64,000 nucleotides of DNA from Excoecaria cochinchinensis (lineage: Eukaryota; Streptophyta; Magnoliopsida; Malpighiales; Euphorbiaceae), in contig CANTUQ010000003.1 in the NCBI GenBank assembly GCA_947683425.1, positions 2,790,001-2,854,000 on the forward strand, given 5' to 3'. Of this stretch, positions 45,062 to 56,789 are shown piece after piece (the first letter of the stretch is position 1; each line of letters begins with the position of its first letter). Position numbers and translations under genes: made by a program. The notes beneath the pieces were generated by a model, which was not told the DNA's origin, searched no databases, and was given only the letters and a program-made list of their open reading frames with translations.

Positions 45062-48000
45062 TGGCCACTATGGTGCCTGACTTGCAAAAGCAATTTATGG
45101 ACCAAGAGGCTTATGCGATCATGGTGCACCTAAAGGAGATGTTCCAAGAGCAAGCTCGTCACGAGAGATTTGTGACAACAAAGGCCTTGATTTCCTGTAA
45201 GATGGCTGCGGGTACTCCTGTTAGTACACATGTACTCAAGATGAAAGGGTATCTTGATACTCTAGAAAAGCTTGAGGTACAAGTGCTAAAGGAATTGGCC
45301 ACTGACTTGATATTAGGATCATTGACTGATGATTATGATCCATTTGTAATGAATTATAACATGCATGCAATGAACAAGTCAGTCACTGAGATTCATGGGA
45401 TGCTTAAGAATGCTGAAGAGAACATTCGAAAGACCAATCCCATACTGATGGTTCAAGAGGGCATTAAGAAGGGACCGGCTAAGGGAAAAGGAAAGGGAAA
45501 GGCAAAACCCAAGAATGACCTGGCTCGGTTCAAGTCAAATGGGAGTGCACCTCAGGCCCAATCCAAGCCCAAGGCGCAAAAGCCCAAGGAGAGCGAGAGC
45601 ACTTGCTTCCATTGCAACAAAATAGGGCATTGGAAGAAGAATTGCGCTCTCTTCAAGGAAGAACAAAAAAGGAATGGAGCCAAGGCGTCCAGTTCAGGTA
45701 TTTTTGTTGTTGAAATTAACCTTTCTATATCTACCACTTGGGTACTAGATACCGGTTGTGGTTCTCACATTTGTTCAAATGTGCAGGGGCTAAGAAATAG
45801 GAGGTTACTTGGGAAGAATGAAGTGGACCTCCATGTGGGGAATGGAGCACGAGTTGCTGCCATGGAGATAGGCGACTATCAACTCACTTTACCTTCCGGA
45901 CTTTGTTTAATTTTGAAAAATTGTTATTATGTACCTGCTATGAGCAGAAACATTATTTCAGTTTCATTATTGGATTTGGATGAATTTGATTTTGTTATTA
46001 AAAATGGCAATGCTCATATTCGTCGCCAAGGCATTTCATATGGCAATGCCATGTTGCAAAATGGCCTTTATATCCTTGATCTATCAAACAAAGAGTCCAT
46101 ATACAACATTAATACAAAGAGGGTTAAATCAAACGAGTTAAACCCTACTTACTTCTGGCATTGTCGTTTAGGACATGCAAACGAAAAACGCATTTCAAGA
46201 CTCCACAAAACTGGAGTGCTTGGGTCATTCGACTTAGAGTCTTATGATACATGCGAGCCATGTTTGCATGGAAAAATGACAAAAAGTCCTTTTAATAAGA
46301 AAAGTGAGAGGACTAATGGCTTATTGGAACTAATACATACCGATGTATGTGGACCATTAACTACACAAGCTAGAGGTGGTTTTAGCTACTTCGTAACGTT
46401 CACAGATGACTTCAGTAGATATGGCTATGTCTATCTAATGAAGTATAAATCTGAAACTTTTGAGAAATTCAAAGTGTTTAAGAACGAAGTAGAAAAACAA
46501 CTTGGCAAAAGTATAAAAGCCATTCGATCTGATAGAGGTGGCGAATACTTAAGCCAAGATTTTGACGGTCATCTAAAAGAGTGTGGTATTATTTCACAGC
46601 TCACTCCTCCTGGAACACCACAATGGAATGGTGTGTCCGAAAGGAGAAATCGAACTCTATTAGACATGGTTCGATCTATGATGAGTCAAGCAAATCTTCC
46701 TATCTCTTTTTGGGGCTATGCATTAGAAACTGCTGCGTTTCTACTAAACCGTACTCCAACTAAAGCAGTTGAGAAGACACCATACGAGGTATGGACTGGG
46801 AAAGAACCCAATATGTCATTTCTTAGGATTTGGGGCAGTGAAGCACATGTTAAGAAATTAACATCTGACAAACTAGAGTCCAAATCCACTGTCTGCTTAT
46901 TTGTGGGTTATCCCAAAGAAACAAAGGGATACTACTTTTACTCACAAGCCGAGAACAAAGTATTTGTTGCTCGCAAGGCTGTTTTCTTGGAAAAGGAGTT
47001 CCTTCTCAAGAAAGATAGTGGGAGTAAAGTAGAACTTGGAGAAATTCAAGCGCCACAAATTCCTATAGAGGATGAGTTGGAAATGGGATCAAGTTCACAA
47101 CCACTTGTGGAACAAGAACCCATTACACAAGTACCTAGAAGGTCCGGTAGGGTACGTCAGGAGATTCAGAGATATGGATTTCTAATCACCGACAGTGACA
47201 CTATTGAGTTAGTAGATCGTGAGGATCCTACTACCTACCGAGAAGCTATTGAAAGCCCAGACTCAAAAAATTGGCTTGAAGCCATGAAATCCGAGATGCA
47301 ATCAATGTACGATAACCAGGTTTGGACCTTGGCTGATCCACCGGAAGGTGCTAAAGTAATTGAATGCAAGTGGCTATTTAAACTCAAAGCTGATAAGACC
47401 TACAAAGGTAGACTAGTAGCGAAAGGTTTTCGACAAACTCATGGTGTAGACTATGATGAAACCTTTTCGCCTGTAGTAATGCTCAAATCCATTAGGATCT
47501 TGCTTGCCATAGCTGCATATCATGATTATGAGATATGGCAAATGGATGTCAAAACTGCTTTCCTTAACGGAAATTTACTTGAGGATGTGTATATGACACA
47601 ACCTGAAGGTTTTGTCAATCCCAAGCATCCTAAGAAGGTTTGCAAGCTTCAGAAATCCATTTATGGATTAAAGCAAGCATCCCGAAGTTGGAATCTTCGT
47701 TTTGATGAGGCAGTCAAAGAATTTGACTTCGTCAAGAACGAAGATGAGCCTTGTGTATACAAGAAGGTTAGTGGGAGCATAGTAGTATTTCTGGTCCAGT
47801 ATGTGGACGACATCCTTCTCATTGGGAATGATATTCCAACATTGCAAAAGGTTAAGCAATGGTTGGGGAAATGTTTCTCGATGAAAGACTTAGGAGAAGC
47901 TGAGACAATACTTGGTATTCGGATCTATAGAGACAGATCGAATCGGCTTTTGGGACTAAGTCAAGAAAAGTACATAGACAAAGTACTAAAGCGTTTTAGT

Positions 48001-48789
48001 ATGGGAGACTCAAAGAAAGGGTACATACCTTTGGCTTTGGGAGTTCCTTTAACTAAAGAACAGTGCCCTAAAACCAAAGAGGAAAGGGACAACATGAGTA
48101 GAATCCCATATGCATCTGCTATTGGATCTATCATGTACGCTATGTTATGTACTAGGATGGATGTTGCTCATGCACTGAGTATAACCAGTAGGTTTCAGCA
48201 AGACCCTGGTGAAAAGCACTGGTCTGCTGTAAAAGGGATTCTAAAGTACCTGCGAAGGACTAAGGATCACTTATTGGTGTATGGTGGTCAGGAAGAGCTC
48301 GTTATACAAGGCTATGCCGATGCTGCTTTTCAAACCAGCACTCAGGACTCAAGATCGCAATCTGGATTCGTTTTTGTTTTAAACGGTGCTGCTGTCAGCT
48401 GGAGAAGCTCAAAGCAAGAGACCGTTGCCGACTCAACTACAGAATCTGATTATATTGCAGTAAGTGAGGCTGCAAAAGAGGTTGTTTGGATTAGAAATTT
48501 CATTTCTGGATTAGGAGTGGTCCCAAGCATTCTAGATCCATTAGAAATTTTTTGTGACAACAACGGGGCCATTGCACAGGCCAAAGAGCCCCGGTCACAC
48601 CAGAAATCCAAACACATACTCAGGAGGTACCACCTGATCAGAGAAATCATTGATCGTGGGGACGTCAAGGTCAGCAAGATAGCAAGTGAAGACAATGTAG
48701 CAGATCCTTTGACGAAACAGTTGCGCCCAAATCTGCACGAAGCTCATTTGAGAGCATTCGGTCTTAGGGCTATGCCCAATTGGGACTAG
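45062..48789 (+). pseudogene. Angela-type gag-pol polyprotein, remainder
   Basis: One open frame from the insertion edge to TAG 48787-48789. Gag C-terminus with zinc knuckle CFHCNKIGHWKKNC (about residue 185 of the part 3' of the insertion); protease WVLDTGCGSHIC; integrase with HHCC (HCRLGHANEKR, CEPCLHGK) and DDE residues in HTDVCGPL, RSDRGGEY and PQWNGVSERRN; RT with QMDVKTAFLNG and the YVDDILL active site; RNase H with GYADAAFQ, TTESDYIA and FCDNNGAI, ending ADPLTKQLRPN. All expected catalytic residues are visible. With the N-terminal part it amounts to 1320 codons, a usual length. The only break is the nested Tekay element, so the parent was probably active recently. Confidence 0.94.
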
Positions 48790-48803
48790 TGCTAGTGGGA
48801 GAT

Positions 48804-50544
48804 TGTTAGTGTAAGCCCTAGCCCCAATACATTGTAATAAAACACTTTAGTTAATAAATGAGGCATTTGTTTTACCAATTGTATTCCTGTGCATATCAAT
48901 TGATAGAATTGTCCAAGAATGTCGTTTCAGTTTAAGTTATCATGTGTGAGGCACATGGTTGTAAGACCTTGAAACAAATGAGACTTCATTCTAAATATCC
49001 CTAGTCAGTCATTGTTATGGGAATAACAAATGAATTAAGACTAGTATGCTCTCTCTGATTAGTTGAGTTCTGTCTTACGGATCATAAGGACAAAAGTGTC
49101 AATCAGAGATCATAGATACATGTTTATAACATGGTATTTGGATACGATCCACATATGAGAACACTACATGGTACAAGTCATAAGTGTTTCTCATATGCAA
49201 GTTTTGTATCGGAGTTCTTAGACCTAAAATCTCTATGAAACTCTTTATGAATTACTGTGTACTTTGACATACACCTAACGTGCTCGTAACTGAGTGACAA
49301 GTATGGGTATGCTTGGGTATGCATTGATTCATGTTAGAGAGCATGAGAGAAGTGAAGGGATTACCCCTCTCTATAAGAGAGAAAAATATCATCGGCCACT
49401 TGATCAGTGAACTGAGAAGTGTATGGCCATACCGAGATGTAATAATGTGCAATCATTATTTATCTGAGAGTTCAGTGTCACTGGAATATCAAGAAAGGAA
49501 TTAACTTACACATGAGGATGACTTGTTCCATGCCTTATGTTAATTCTGATATTTATGGGTAAGGGACTATACAAAATTGCATTAGGTCACCAAATGCCAT
49601 TTGCATTTTCATTTAATTTGGAATGCTATAAATATCTTGCTAGAGAATATATATAGCCTTTGAATTAATTCATTAATTCAATTGCCAATATTAAATGGAC
49701 CTATAGGATCGCACACAAAGCATTGGGCTTAAAATATTTAAATAAGGCATTGAGCATTAATTTGGGCTTTTAATAAAAGTCAAGCTAATGTATGTAATGG
49801 GTATTAAATTGCTATTGGACCTTGGTCCATGAGAGAGGAAGATTTCGGCCCACATGGTTTAATGTCAATTAATTTAATAATATTGATTAAGTTAATTGAG
49901 TATTAAATTCTAATTGAATTTTAAATTCAAAAGGGTTTAAATTAATGTTTGTTACTTATCTATAGGAAGTGTTTAAGGTTGAATAAACTACTTTTAGGTG
50001 GTAAAATTCGGAATAAACACTTGCCATAAGATGAGGATAAAGATTAAAAAGAAAAACCCTAGTGCAAAATAAAAGTAGGCGTGAACTTCCCTCTCTTTCT
50101 CTCAAAAATCTTTTCTTGGCCGAAATACACAAGGAGAAGAATTCTTTCTTGCTTTCTTGTGTGATTAGGCATTAATAGCACCAAAAGAAAGTGCAAGATC
50201 AAAAATCTTGTAGCTTTAACCCTTGCCATTACACAATACTTATATTGAGAGCTAGCATTCTCGGTTTTAAACCTTGCTTGAAAGTGTGTGTGTGAGCATA
50301 GAGAGGATTGGCGCAAAGGCTATTCCTTGGCATTGGTGGTGAAGATCAAAGGTGGACAATATCATCTTAGTTGCTGGTCATCATCAAATTCATTTCGGAA
50401 TAGGCATCTAAAGTTGTAAGTTTTTAAAAAACCCTAAAAGTGCATGTTTCGATTCTTGTCGTGGATTTGTTTGATGTGTATGATCGTTTTTCGATATTTT
50501 TCTGCTGCGTTATCTACATACACATACCATGACATATTCCATCA
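48804..50544 (+). repeat. Angela-type 3' LTR
   Basis: Same length as the 5' copy and about 99.5 percent identical by eye. Preceded by AGTGGGAGAT, the usual copia polypurine tract. The right edge is followed by the gctac duplication. Confidence 0.93.
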
Positions 50545-50549
50545 GCTAC

Positions 50550-51175
50550 TCCTTATTATCCTCAAAATAGTGGTCAAGTAGAGGTTTCTAATAGAGAGCT
50601 TAAGTGGATACTAGAAAAAATAGTTTCTAACTCTAGGAAAGATTGGGCACACAAATTAGATGATGCACTTTGGGCATATCGCACTGCATTCAAAACACCT
50701 ATTGAGATGTCACCATATAGGTTAGTGTATGGTAAAGCATGTCATTTTCCTGTTGAGTTAGAATATAGAGCTTATTGGGACATTAGGCCATTGAATTATG
50801 GCATTGAGGAGGGTAGTGTAAAAAGATGTTTGCAAGTGAATGAACTTGATGAATTATGCCTCATGTCTTATGAAAATGCAAGAATCTATAAGGAAAGATC
50901 AAGGAAATGGCATGATGCTCACATTAGGTATAAAAGCTTTAAGGTAGGAGATAAAGTTCTTTTATTTAACTCTAGATTGAAATTGTTTCCTGGAAAGTTA
51001 AGGTCTAGGTGGAGTGGACCGTTTGAGGTAATTCAAGTGTTTGACCATGGTTATTTGGAACTTGAAAAAAGAAAAAGGAGAATTGTTTAAAGCCAATGGT
51101 CAAAGATGTAAGATATATTTGGATGGACCTTTTTATGGTAGAGAGGTCTCAAGTATCTCTTTACAATTGGGTTGA
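50550..51175 (+). pseudogene. Athila integrase, 3' part
   Basis: It resumes in frame after the gctac duplication (50545-50549) with TPYYPQNSGQVEVSNRELK, which supplies the catalytic Glu of the DDE triad. The integrase C-terminus follows (AYRTAFKTPIEMSPYRLVYG, HDAHIRYKSFKVGDKVLLF, SRWSGPFEVIQVF). A one-base deletion near 51086 gives an early TAA at 51088-51090; the expected C-terminal tail (LDGPFYGREVSSISLQLG) reads on in another frame to TGA 51173-51175. Confidence 0.88.
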
Positions 51176-51833
51176 AGGTTATTTACACATTCTTTTTATT
51201 TTGTAGTTATTGTATTATTTTTAAGTTGTTTTGTATTAGATTTTAGAGTGAATTTTGAATTATAATATCACTAATGTAGTTTATTTTTGTTCTATAGGTT
51301 AAATTAGTACATAAGTATGTTAGTCTTGTTTAAATATTGAATGTCTTCTTCAAAGAATAAATTTTTGTTGTATTTTTCCTCTCAGTCGCGAGTGCTACAA
51401 GCGTCGTGAGCGTAATAGAGGAAGGAGGTAGGTGTATGTCAAGAGTGCGCATGCTTTCACGAGCACACTGGAAGAAAAATTTTGCTTGCTGTCGAAAGGG
51501 TAATGATTAAGAAGGCATTCTATCGCGAGCATGATTGTGTTGCAAAGCGCGATAGATTGCGGAGTATGTTCTGTTGCGAGCACGATAGAATGCGACTTTT
51601 CAAATTTTGGGGGAATTTTAACCATTGGACACTGATTTCAAACCCTCATATAAATAGTTTTTGAGCCATAATTTGCTATTTTCACCCTGTTTTTAGTCTT
51701 TCTCTTTTGGTATTCTCTCAAATTTCTTCTTTTTCCTTGAGTTCTCTTCCGCTTTTCTGGGTTTTATTCTAGTTTTTGTTCTTTCTTTTTGAGTTTGCTT
51801 TGGATTGCTATTGGTGTGGCTATAATTTTCAAG
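51176..51833 (+). promoter_or_regulatory. Athila pol-ORF3 spacer with LTR-like CGCGAG motifs and a TATA box
   Basis: A non-coding 650-bp spacer. At 51386-51595 it carries several TCGCGAGCGCGATAG-like motifs (CAGTCGCGAGTGC, TCTATCGCGAGCATGATTG, AAAGCGCGATAGATTGCGG, TTGCGAGCACGATAGAATGC), the same motif family found at 1360-1575 in this element's LTR. A clear TATA box, TATAAATA, sits at 51649-51656, 178 bases before the ORF3 start codon, followed by a pyrimidine-rich stretch. I infer an internal promoter for ORF3; no transcript evidence is available here. Confidence 0.5.
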
Positions 51834-52777
51834 ATGGTACGTACAAAAACTCTAGCAAACAAAGGAAAGAAGGTGGTTGGGGAGTCTAGTGCCCAAGGAT
51901 CGGATCCTCATGCTCTCCAATTCAAGTATGATTGTCCCTTTCCAATTTATTCAGACGAAGAAGGTGAGAAATTTCAGTTCTTTGCTAAGAAAACATATGT
52001 AGGCATGTGGCATGTGGATTTCTCTTTGTTGAATGATTTGGGCATTACCCAAGAATTTGAAAAATATTTAAAATATATGAAATGGGAAAAATTTATGCAT
52101 ATGACATTGCCTATTAGAAAATATTGGGCTCTAGAATTTTTTGTGACTCTTGCATATGTTCATAAGCGAAAAATCAATTTTAAATTTAGACTTGAGGGAA
52201 AGGAATATATTTTTTGTTTTGATGAGATCCATGAGTGGTTTGGGTTTCCTCTCAATGGCAAAAGATTTAAGCCTCACGTTTCTAACCCCTCTGTTGTGTG
52301 GAACAAATTAACAGGGTTATATCATTTTAATCCTAAGAATTCCACCAATAGGCAACTTAGGGATGATGTTTTATTGCTCTTTCATAAGTTTATATGCCAT
52401 GCATTATTTGGATGCATAGAGAGTAATAAAGTGCAGGCTAAGGATCTTTTTGTGTTGAACCTGTTTCAGTCAAAGAAAACCCCTTGTTCAATCTATTTTT
52501 TTTTTGATGTTCTATATTATGCTTCCATTACCAAAACTAAAATCATAGGTATGGGCCATCTAGTGACTGGAATAGTGTTAGGTAGTTTAGGGGATTTAAA
52601 TAGTTTTGTGATGGAAGAGGATGAGCTTGTTGCCATGTTGGATATAACTTATTTGTGCAACTCTAATCTTCTGACAAGAGGCGCTTGGCCTCCAAAGTTT
52701 GTTGACCGTGATGTGCAAGGTAGAGGCACACATATGGACAAGGGAAAAGGGCCTTCAACCTCTACTGTTGCTGTGAC
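51834..52777 (+). pseudogene. Athila ORF3 (post-pol extra ORF), cut by an insertion
   Basis: From ATG 51834 (MVRTKTLANKGKKVVGESS) an uninterrupted 314-codon frame runs to 52777. It has a basic Ser/Lys-rich N-terminus and then a globular region (CPFPIYSDEEGEKFQFFAKK, YWALEFFVTLAYVHKRK, FCFDEIHEWFGFPLNGKRFK, LFHKFICHALFGCI). This resembles the protein encoded after integrase in Athila elements, often called env-like or annotated as a plant transposon protein of unknown function. I see no signal peptide and no convincing membrane anchor in this part. The frame is terminated artificially by five codons of the incoming LTR at 52778, so the C-terminus is missing. It has no internal stop, unlike gag and pol of the same element. 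Confidence 0.75.
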
Positions 52778-55421
52778 TGTAGGCACTAGGTCCTGAGTCA
52801 GTCCAGATCAGAGTTATCCAATAATGATAAGATGTCTTGTCACAGGCAAAAAGGCTAAAAGTGGTGATTTCCTTGTACAATTTGCATTTTAGAGTGAAAA
52901 ATAAAAAAATAATAAAAAAAATATTTTAAAAATTAGATTTGAAAAATGGGGCTTAGAAATTATAGTATTTTTGTTAATTTTAAAAAAATTAAAAAAAAAA
53001 TAGCGAACGTCGCCACGCGGTAACGCGCAGGCGCGCGCCCATGCCTGAGCACAGAGCGCTCGTCGCGCGCGCGTGGGATTGCGCGCTACGACGCCCGTCG
53101 AGCGTCCGTAGCCCCTGTCTGCCGCAAATGGCCAATTTCGCCCCAAAATTGATTTTTATCGATTTTTTTCCACAAAATTCGATTTTTTATCCCTTTTTAA
53201 GGATATTTGAGGCTTTTTTCAATTTTTAAAATTCAAAATAGAAAATATCTAATTTAATTAGGATTTATCCCTTTAATTATTTTATTTTTCCTATTTTCTT
53301 GAGATAAAAAGAAAAAGATGAAAAAATCAAGGGGGCGGATTTTTTCTAGGGTTTTTTTTTCATCTTTTCTCTTCTTCTTCTTCCCCTCAATTTCTCTCTA
53401 AAAATTTCAGATTTTTCCCCAAGCAAAAATCAAAAGAGAAGAGTTCATTTTTCATTCTTTTTCCAACATAATTTCTTCTAAACATATATTTGGAAGGAGT
53501 TTTGTCGTTTGATTTAATTTTGAGACAAATACAACAATTATTTGCTCTCAAAATTCCTTTTTTCTTTTTTATTTGTGTTCAATTAATTTTTTTTCATTGA
53601 TTTTCTTGAATCTCTTTTTGATGGAAAATTAATTTTGATACCAAAAAAATAAGTGTTTGTTATCAAAATCTAATTTTTTCATTTGATTTTCTAAAAATAT
53701 TTTATTTTGAGATAAACAAAATCATTGTTTATTTTTAAAATCATTTATTTTATTTTATTTTTAATCAATAAAAATCTTTTTTTGATCAATATTATTTGTT
53801 TGGGCAAAGAAATCAATTCTTTGTTCTAAAAGAATTTTAATCATTTTTCAAATTTTTTTTTAAATAAAATTCCAACATTTTATTATTCAATTCTTATTTT
53901 GCAAATCGAGAATAAGGAAATCAATAATCATTTTTTACCTTCATCGAATCCGAAACTCTGAGGGTAAACATTCTGGGCTCAATCTTCCTCTTTTATTATT
54001 TTTGTTCATATTTAATTTATTCATGTATATTTTTATTATTTTCATTTATTTATGTTATTTGTTTTATTTAATATGTTAATATATTATTTTATTCTTGTTC
54101 ATGTAAATATTGATTGTTTATTATTTTTAACATGTAATTAATTTATTTTACTTTAATTTATCATTATTTTTAACATGTAATTAAATAAATTTATATTAAT
54201 TGTAATTATATTAATTAACCATATTATTTATGTAATCAGTTTTTATTCATTTCCATTGTCATTATCATATATTTAATATTTTGTTCACTTATTTATTTTC
54301 ATTATTATCATGTTCATATTTTTACATATTAATTAATTAACATGTTAATTCATTTGTTATTTTGATATCATTTCATTTTATCTCATTTTATTTTATTTTA
54401 TCATTTATTTTATATTTAATTGATTTTAATTGATTCAATTACTAACATTATTTTATTTGTGTTTTATTTTTATTTCACATCTCATTTTCGTTTTTGGGCA
54501 ATTTTTGCAAGCACACGGGGAGATACAGAAGGCTCTTTTGGGATTAAGTATGTATTTGCTTTATTTGTAATCTTTTATTCATTTGGCTTTTCCATTTATT
54601 TTGCTATGTAATTTTCCTATAAAATTGTTTATTTTAGGCGCTAGAAAGAAAATCACTAAACATTTTTTATTAATTAACTTGGAACTTTTATTAATAAAAA
54701 TAGGATCAATGTCTCAATTTTCTCCATCCAAAATCATCACATCAAAATTATTTCATAATAAATATGCATGTGAGGACGAATGTCCTCATTATTAATGAAT
54801 GTCCTGATTTATGTATGATTGGTTTTTATTTACAATGAGGGTTGTATTCTGCCCCTAGTATTGTTGTAATATATTTGCATATACTTTACTATTCGCTTTT
54901 ATTTATCGCTTTCCCTTGAATGGATGACATGCACCTCAATTAAACTGCATAAAATGAATGAGGAATGGGATGAAACTCTTATTTCAAAACTCGACTATAA
55001 AATTAACCAAGGTATGAATAAATGGGAACTCTCGAATCCACTCTGGTCTTAGACTCAACGAGGTTAGAGGACCATCTCAATATTTCATTGGGATGGGGCC
55101 TCCAAAATATCTCTTGTTGCCCACCAAAAGGCCCAACTCGAATAATCCTAGGCTCCACGGGGTTAGAGGTTCATTCCAATGTTCTATTGGGATGAGGTCT
55201 CCAAGATTCCTCTGGTTTGCCCAAAATGGATATATATGCGCTGTCTTAGGCTCACTGAGGCTAGACGACTTTTCCCAATGTTCTATTGGGTGGCGAATCC
55301 AAGAAACGTCCTTGCTACCCAACATAGACGCACTTGTAATTCGTTACAAGTTTTAATGAATCTCTCTCGAAAGCCCTAAAAGCGAGTCTTCGGGGTGCCC
55401 CGGGGTTCGGCGCACGTCACA
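52778..55421 (+). repeat. Tat/Ogre-like 5' LTR (second family)
   Basis: 2644 bp, ending CGCACGTCACA. An extremely GC-rich island (53000-53130, many CGCG words) is set between strongly AT-rich U3 and R/U5-like parts. The 3' portion from about 54830 (GGGTTGTATTCTGCCCCTAG, then repeated CCAATGTTCTATTGGG hairpins) is homologous in sense to the minus-strand element's LTR, while the rest differs, so they are related families. Small ORFs here are chance. Confidence 0.75.
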
Positions 55422-55422
55422 G

Positions 55423-55441
55423 TGGCGACTCCGCTGGGGAC
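55423..55441 (+). other. Tat/Ogre-like primer binding site
   Basis: TGGCGACTCCGCTGGGGAC, one base inside the LTR; one base different from the site at 24171-24189 on the minus strand. Confidence 0.72.
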
Positions 55442-56390
55442 AATACTCGAAACTTCACTTCGAAAGTACCTTGGTTAAAATTTACAATTGAGTTTTAATT
55501 TAAAAATTTCTTCCTTTTTTGAAACTGCATTGCATCTCATTAGAGCCTTAGATCTATGCTAGTTTGGTCCCTCTTTCAACCTCGGTGCGTTCCCGAAGCA
55601 CAACCCTACGTTCACTCAATGTAGGAAAGTGTTAAGGATAATCACCAGCGTAAGCCTCGTACCATCATGGTATATTAAATGGAGACTCGATCGGTTGTTA
55701 CGCTCGTGATGAGCTAGACCCATTGGCAGGGACCATGCTTGGGTAGCCCTAAAGTAACATCACCTTTGACCAAAGCTCATATAATGGCAATAGATACTTC
55801 CCCTAGGTGGTATGAACAATAATATTTTGCTTGCTATATGGATCATTTTGTATTGGACAAACCCAAATAATCTAATTGGTCACCTAATCAAAGGCTTTCA
55901 TGCCCAGATAGGCCCATGTCAATTTATTCGGACTGCCTAAATACAGAATGATCGGAACTCATGCGACTGTGCATTAGTTAAGAGAGGTTATGCTGCTGGT
56001 TTTCCACTGTGCACCATGCGTATGCATCGGGTTCCCTGTTAACCCATGGATCAAGCCCACCTAGGATAGAGACCGCACGACCTCGTGTGTGGGGGCAATA
56101 AGGTTGGAAGGATCTATCTGCTTGCATGTGGTTGTGGATGATGCATTGCATATTCATGTTATTCATGCACAAATAAATTTTTTATTTTCTCCCTATATAT
56201 ACATCTTATTCTTTGCATATAATTATTACATGTACATATTATCCTGTGTATAGTTTTTCACATGTCTCACATGTACCATTATTATCTCTTTTAACCATTG
56301 TATACCATTTGTTGCAGAGCACGACCATGCATTGCATATTATTCATGCATCATTCTAACTCTTTGCCTTTCAGCCACCGTAGACCATTTG
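55442..56390 (+). other. Leader of the second Tat/Ogre-like element
   Basis: Non-coding. It aligns with the reverse complement of about 23500-24170: both start ACAATACTCGA(A/G)ACTTC, both carry CGTTCACTCAATGTAGG...GTGTTAAGGATAATCAC, and both carry GGGTTCCC...CCATGG(A/G)TCAAGCC. Long shared blocks in an untranslated leader suggest packaging or dimerisation sequence kept by selection or recent common origin. Confidence 0.65.
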
Positions 56391-56752
56391 TGTAACACCC
56401 CGCCATCCCCGTTGGAAGGATGCCGGAGTGCCACGCGGGCAAACACATATAACAAATCCATATTCACATGTATAAATAAAAACCAAGTGAAACATAAAGA
56501 AACTTTTAATCATTTAATAGTAAATCCTTTTTACATATAACATATACCAATACTGTTTTACAGAATGAGGCTTGTAATCATATACATATACAAAAATATA
56601 CTTGTTTCTTTACAAAAGATTCATTTTGCTATACATAAACCATGTACAAAAATATAACAGCGGAAGACTTCAAAAGTACAACAACTTCATCCAAAAAGAC
56701 TCCTAGTGGCCGACCTGCAGATATCCGACTCCAAATCCAGACTCGCCACCTG

Positions 56753-56789
56753 CACGGGAAAAGAGCCCGTGCTAAGCGATAACGCTTAG
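56753..56789 (-). other. Conserved double hairpin, second solo LTR
   Basis: On the minus strand: CTAAGCGTTATCGCTTAG, then CACGGGCTCTTTTCCCGTG, then CAGGT. Sister copy at 4792-4828 (minus). Confidence 0.88.

Larger units (their letters stand above)
31574..50544 (+). mobile_element. Angela/BARE-type Ty1/copia retrotransposon, split by a Tekay element
   Basis: Target duplication gctac (31569-31573 and 50545-50549) in Athila integrase. LTRs 31574-33314 and 48804-50544, both 1741 bp, starting TGTTAG and ending ATCA. iMet PBS at 33316, PPT-like GTGGGAGA just before 48804. By eye I find about 8 LTR mismatches (roughly 0.5 percent), so it is young. The order PR-IN-RT-RH is that of Ty1/copia; LTR size and the gag N-terminus suggest the Angela clade. 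A Tekay element (35337-45056) sits in gag. Confidence 0.93.
1180..52777 (+). mobile_element. Athila-type Ty3/gypsy retrotransposon, split by three nested insertions
   Basis: The pieces are collinear: LTR (about 1180-2547), tRNA-Asp-like PBS, gag start (2683-2866), rest of gag, PR, RT, RNase H and integrase (26859-31573), end of integrase (50550-51175), then a further ORF (51834-52777). The gag sequence, the PR-RT-RH-IN order and a separate ORF after integrase fit the Athila lineage. It is interrupted at 2867 (minus-strand Tat/Ogre-like), 31574 (copia) and 52778 (plus-strand Tat/Ogre-like). The first two sites are closed by exact 5-bp duplications. The 3' LTR lies outside the window, so its age cannot be dated from LTRs. 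Many stops, frameshifts and a lost RT catalytic Asp show it is old and inactive. Confidence 0.88.

Noticed and set aside
53000..53130. CpG-island promoter of a host gene
   Set aside because: The GC-rich block lies inside a Tat/Ogre-like LTR and no host exon follows.
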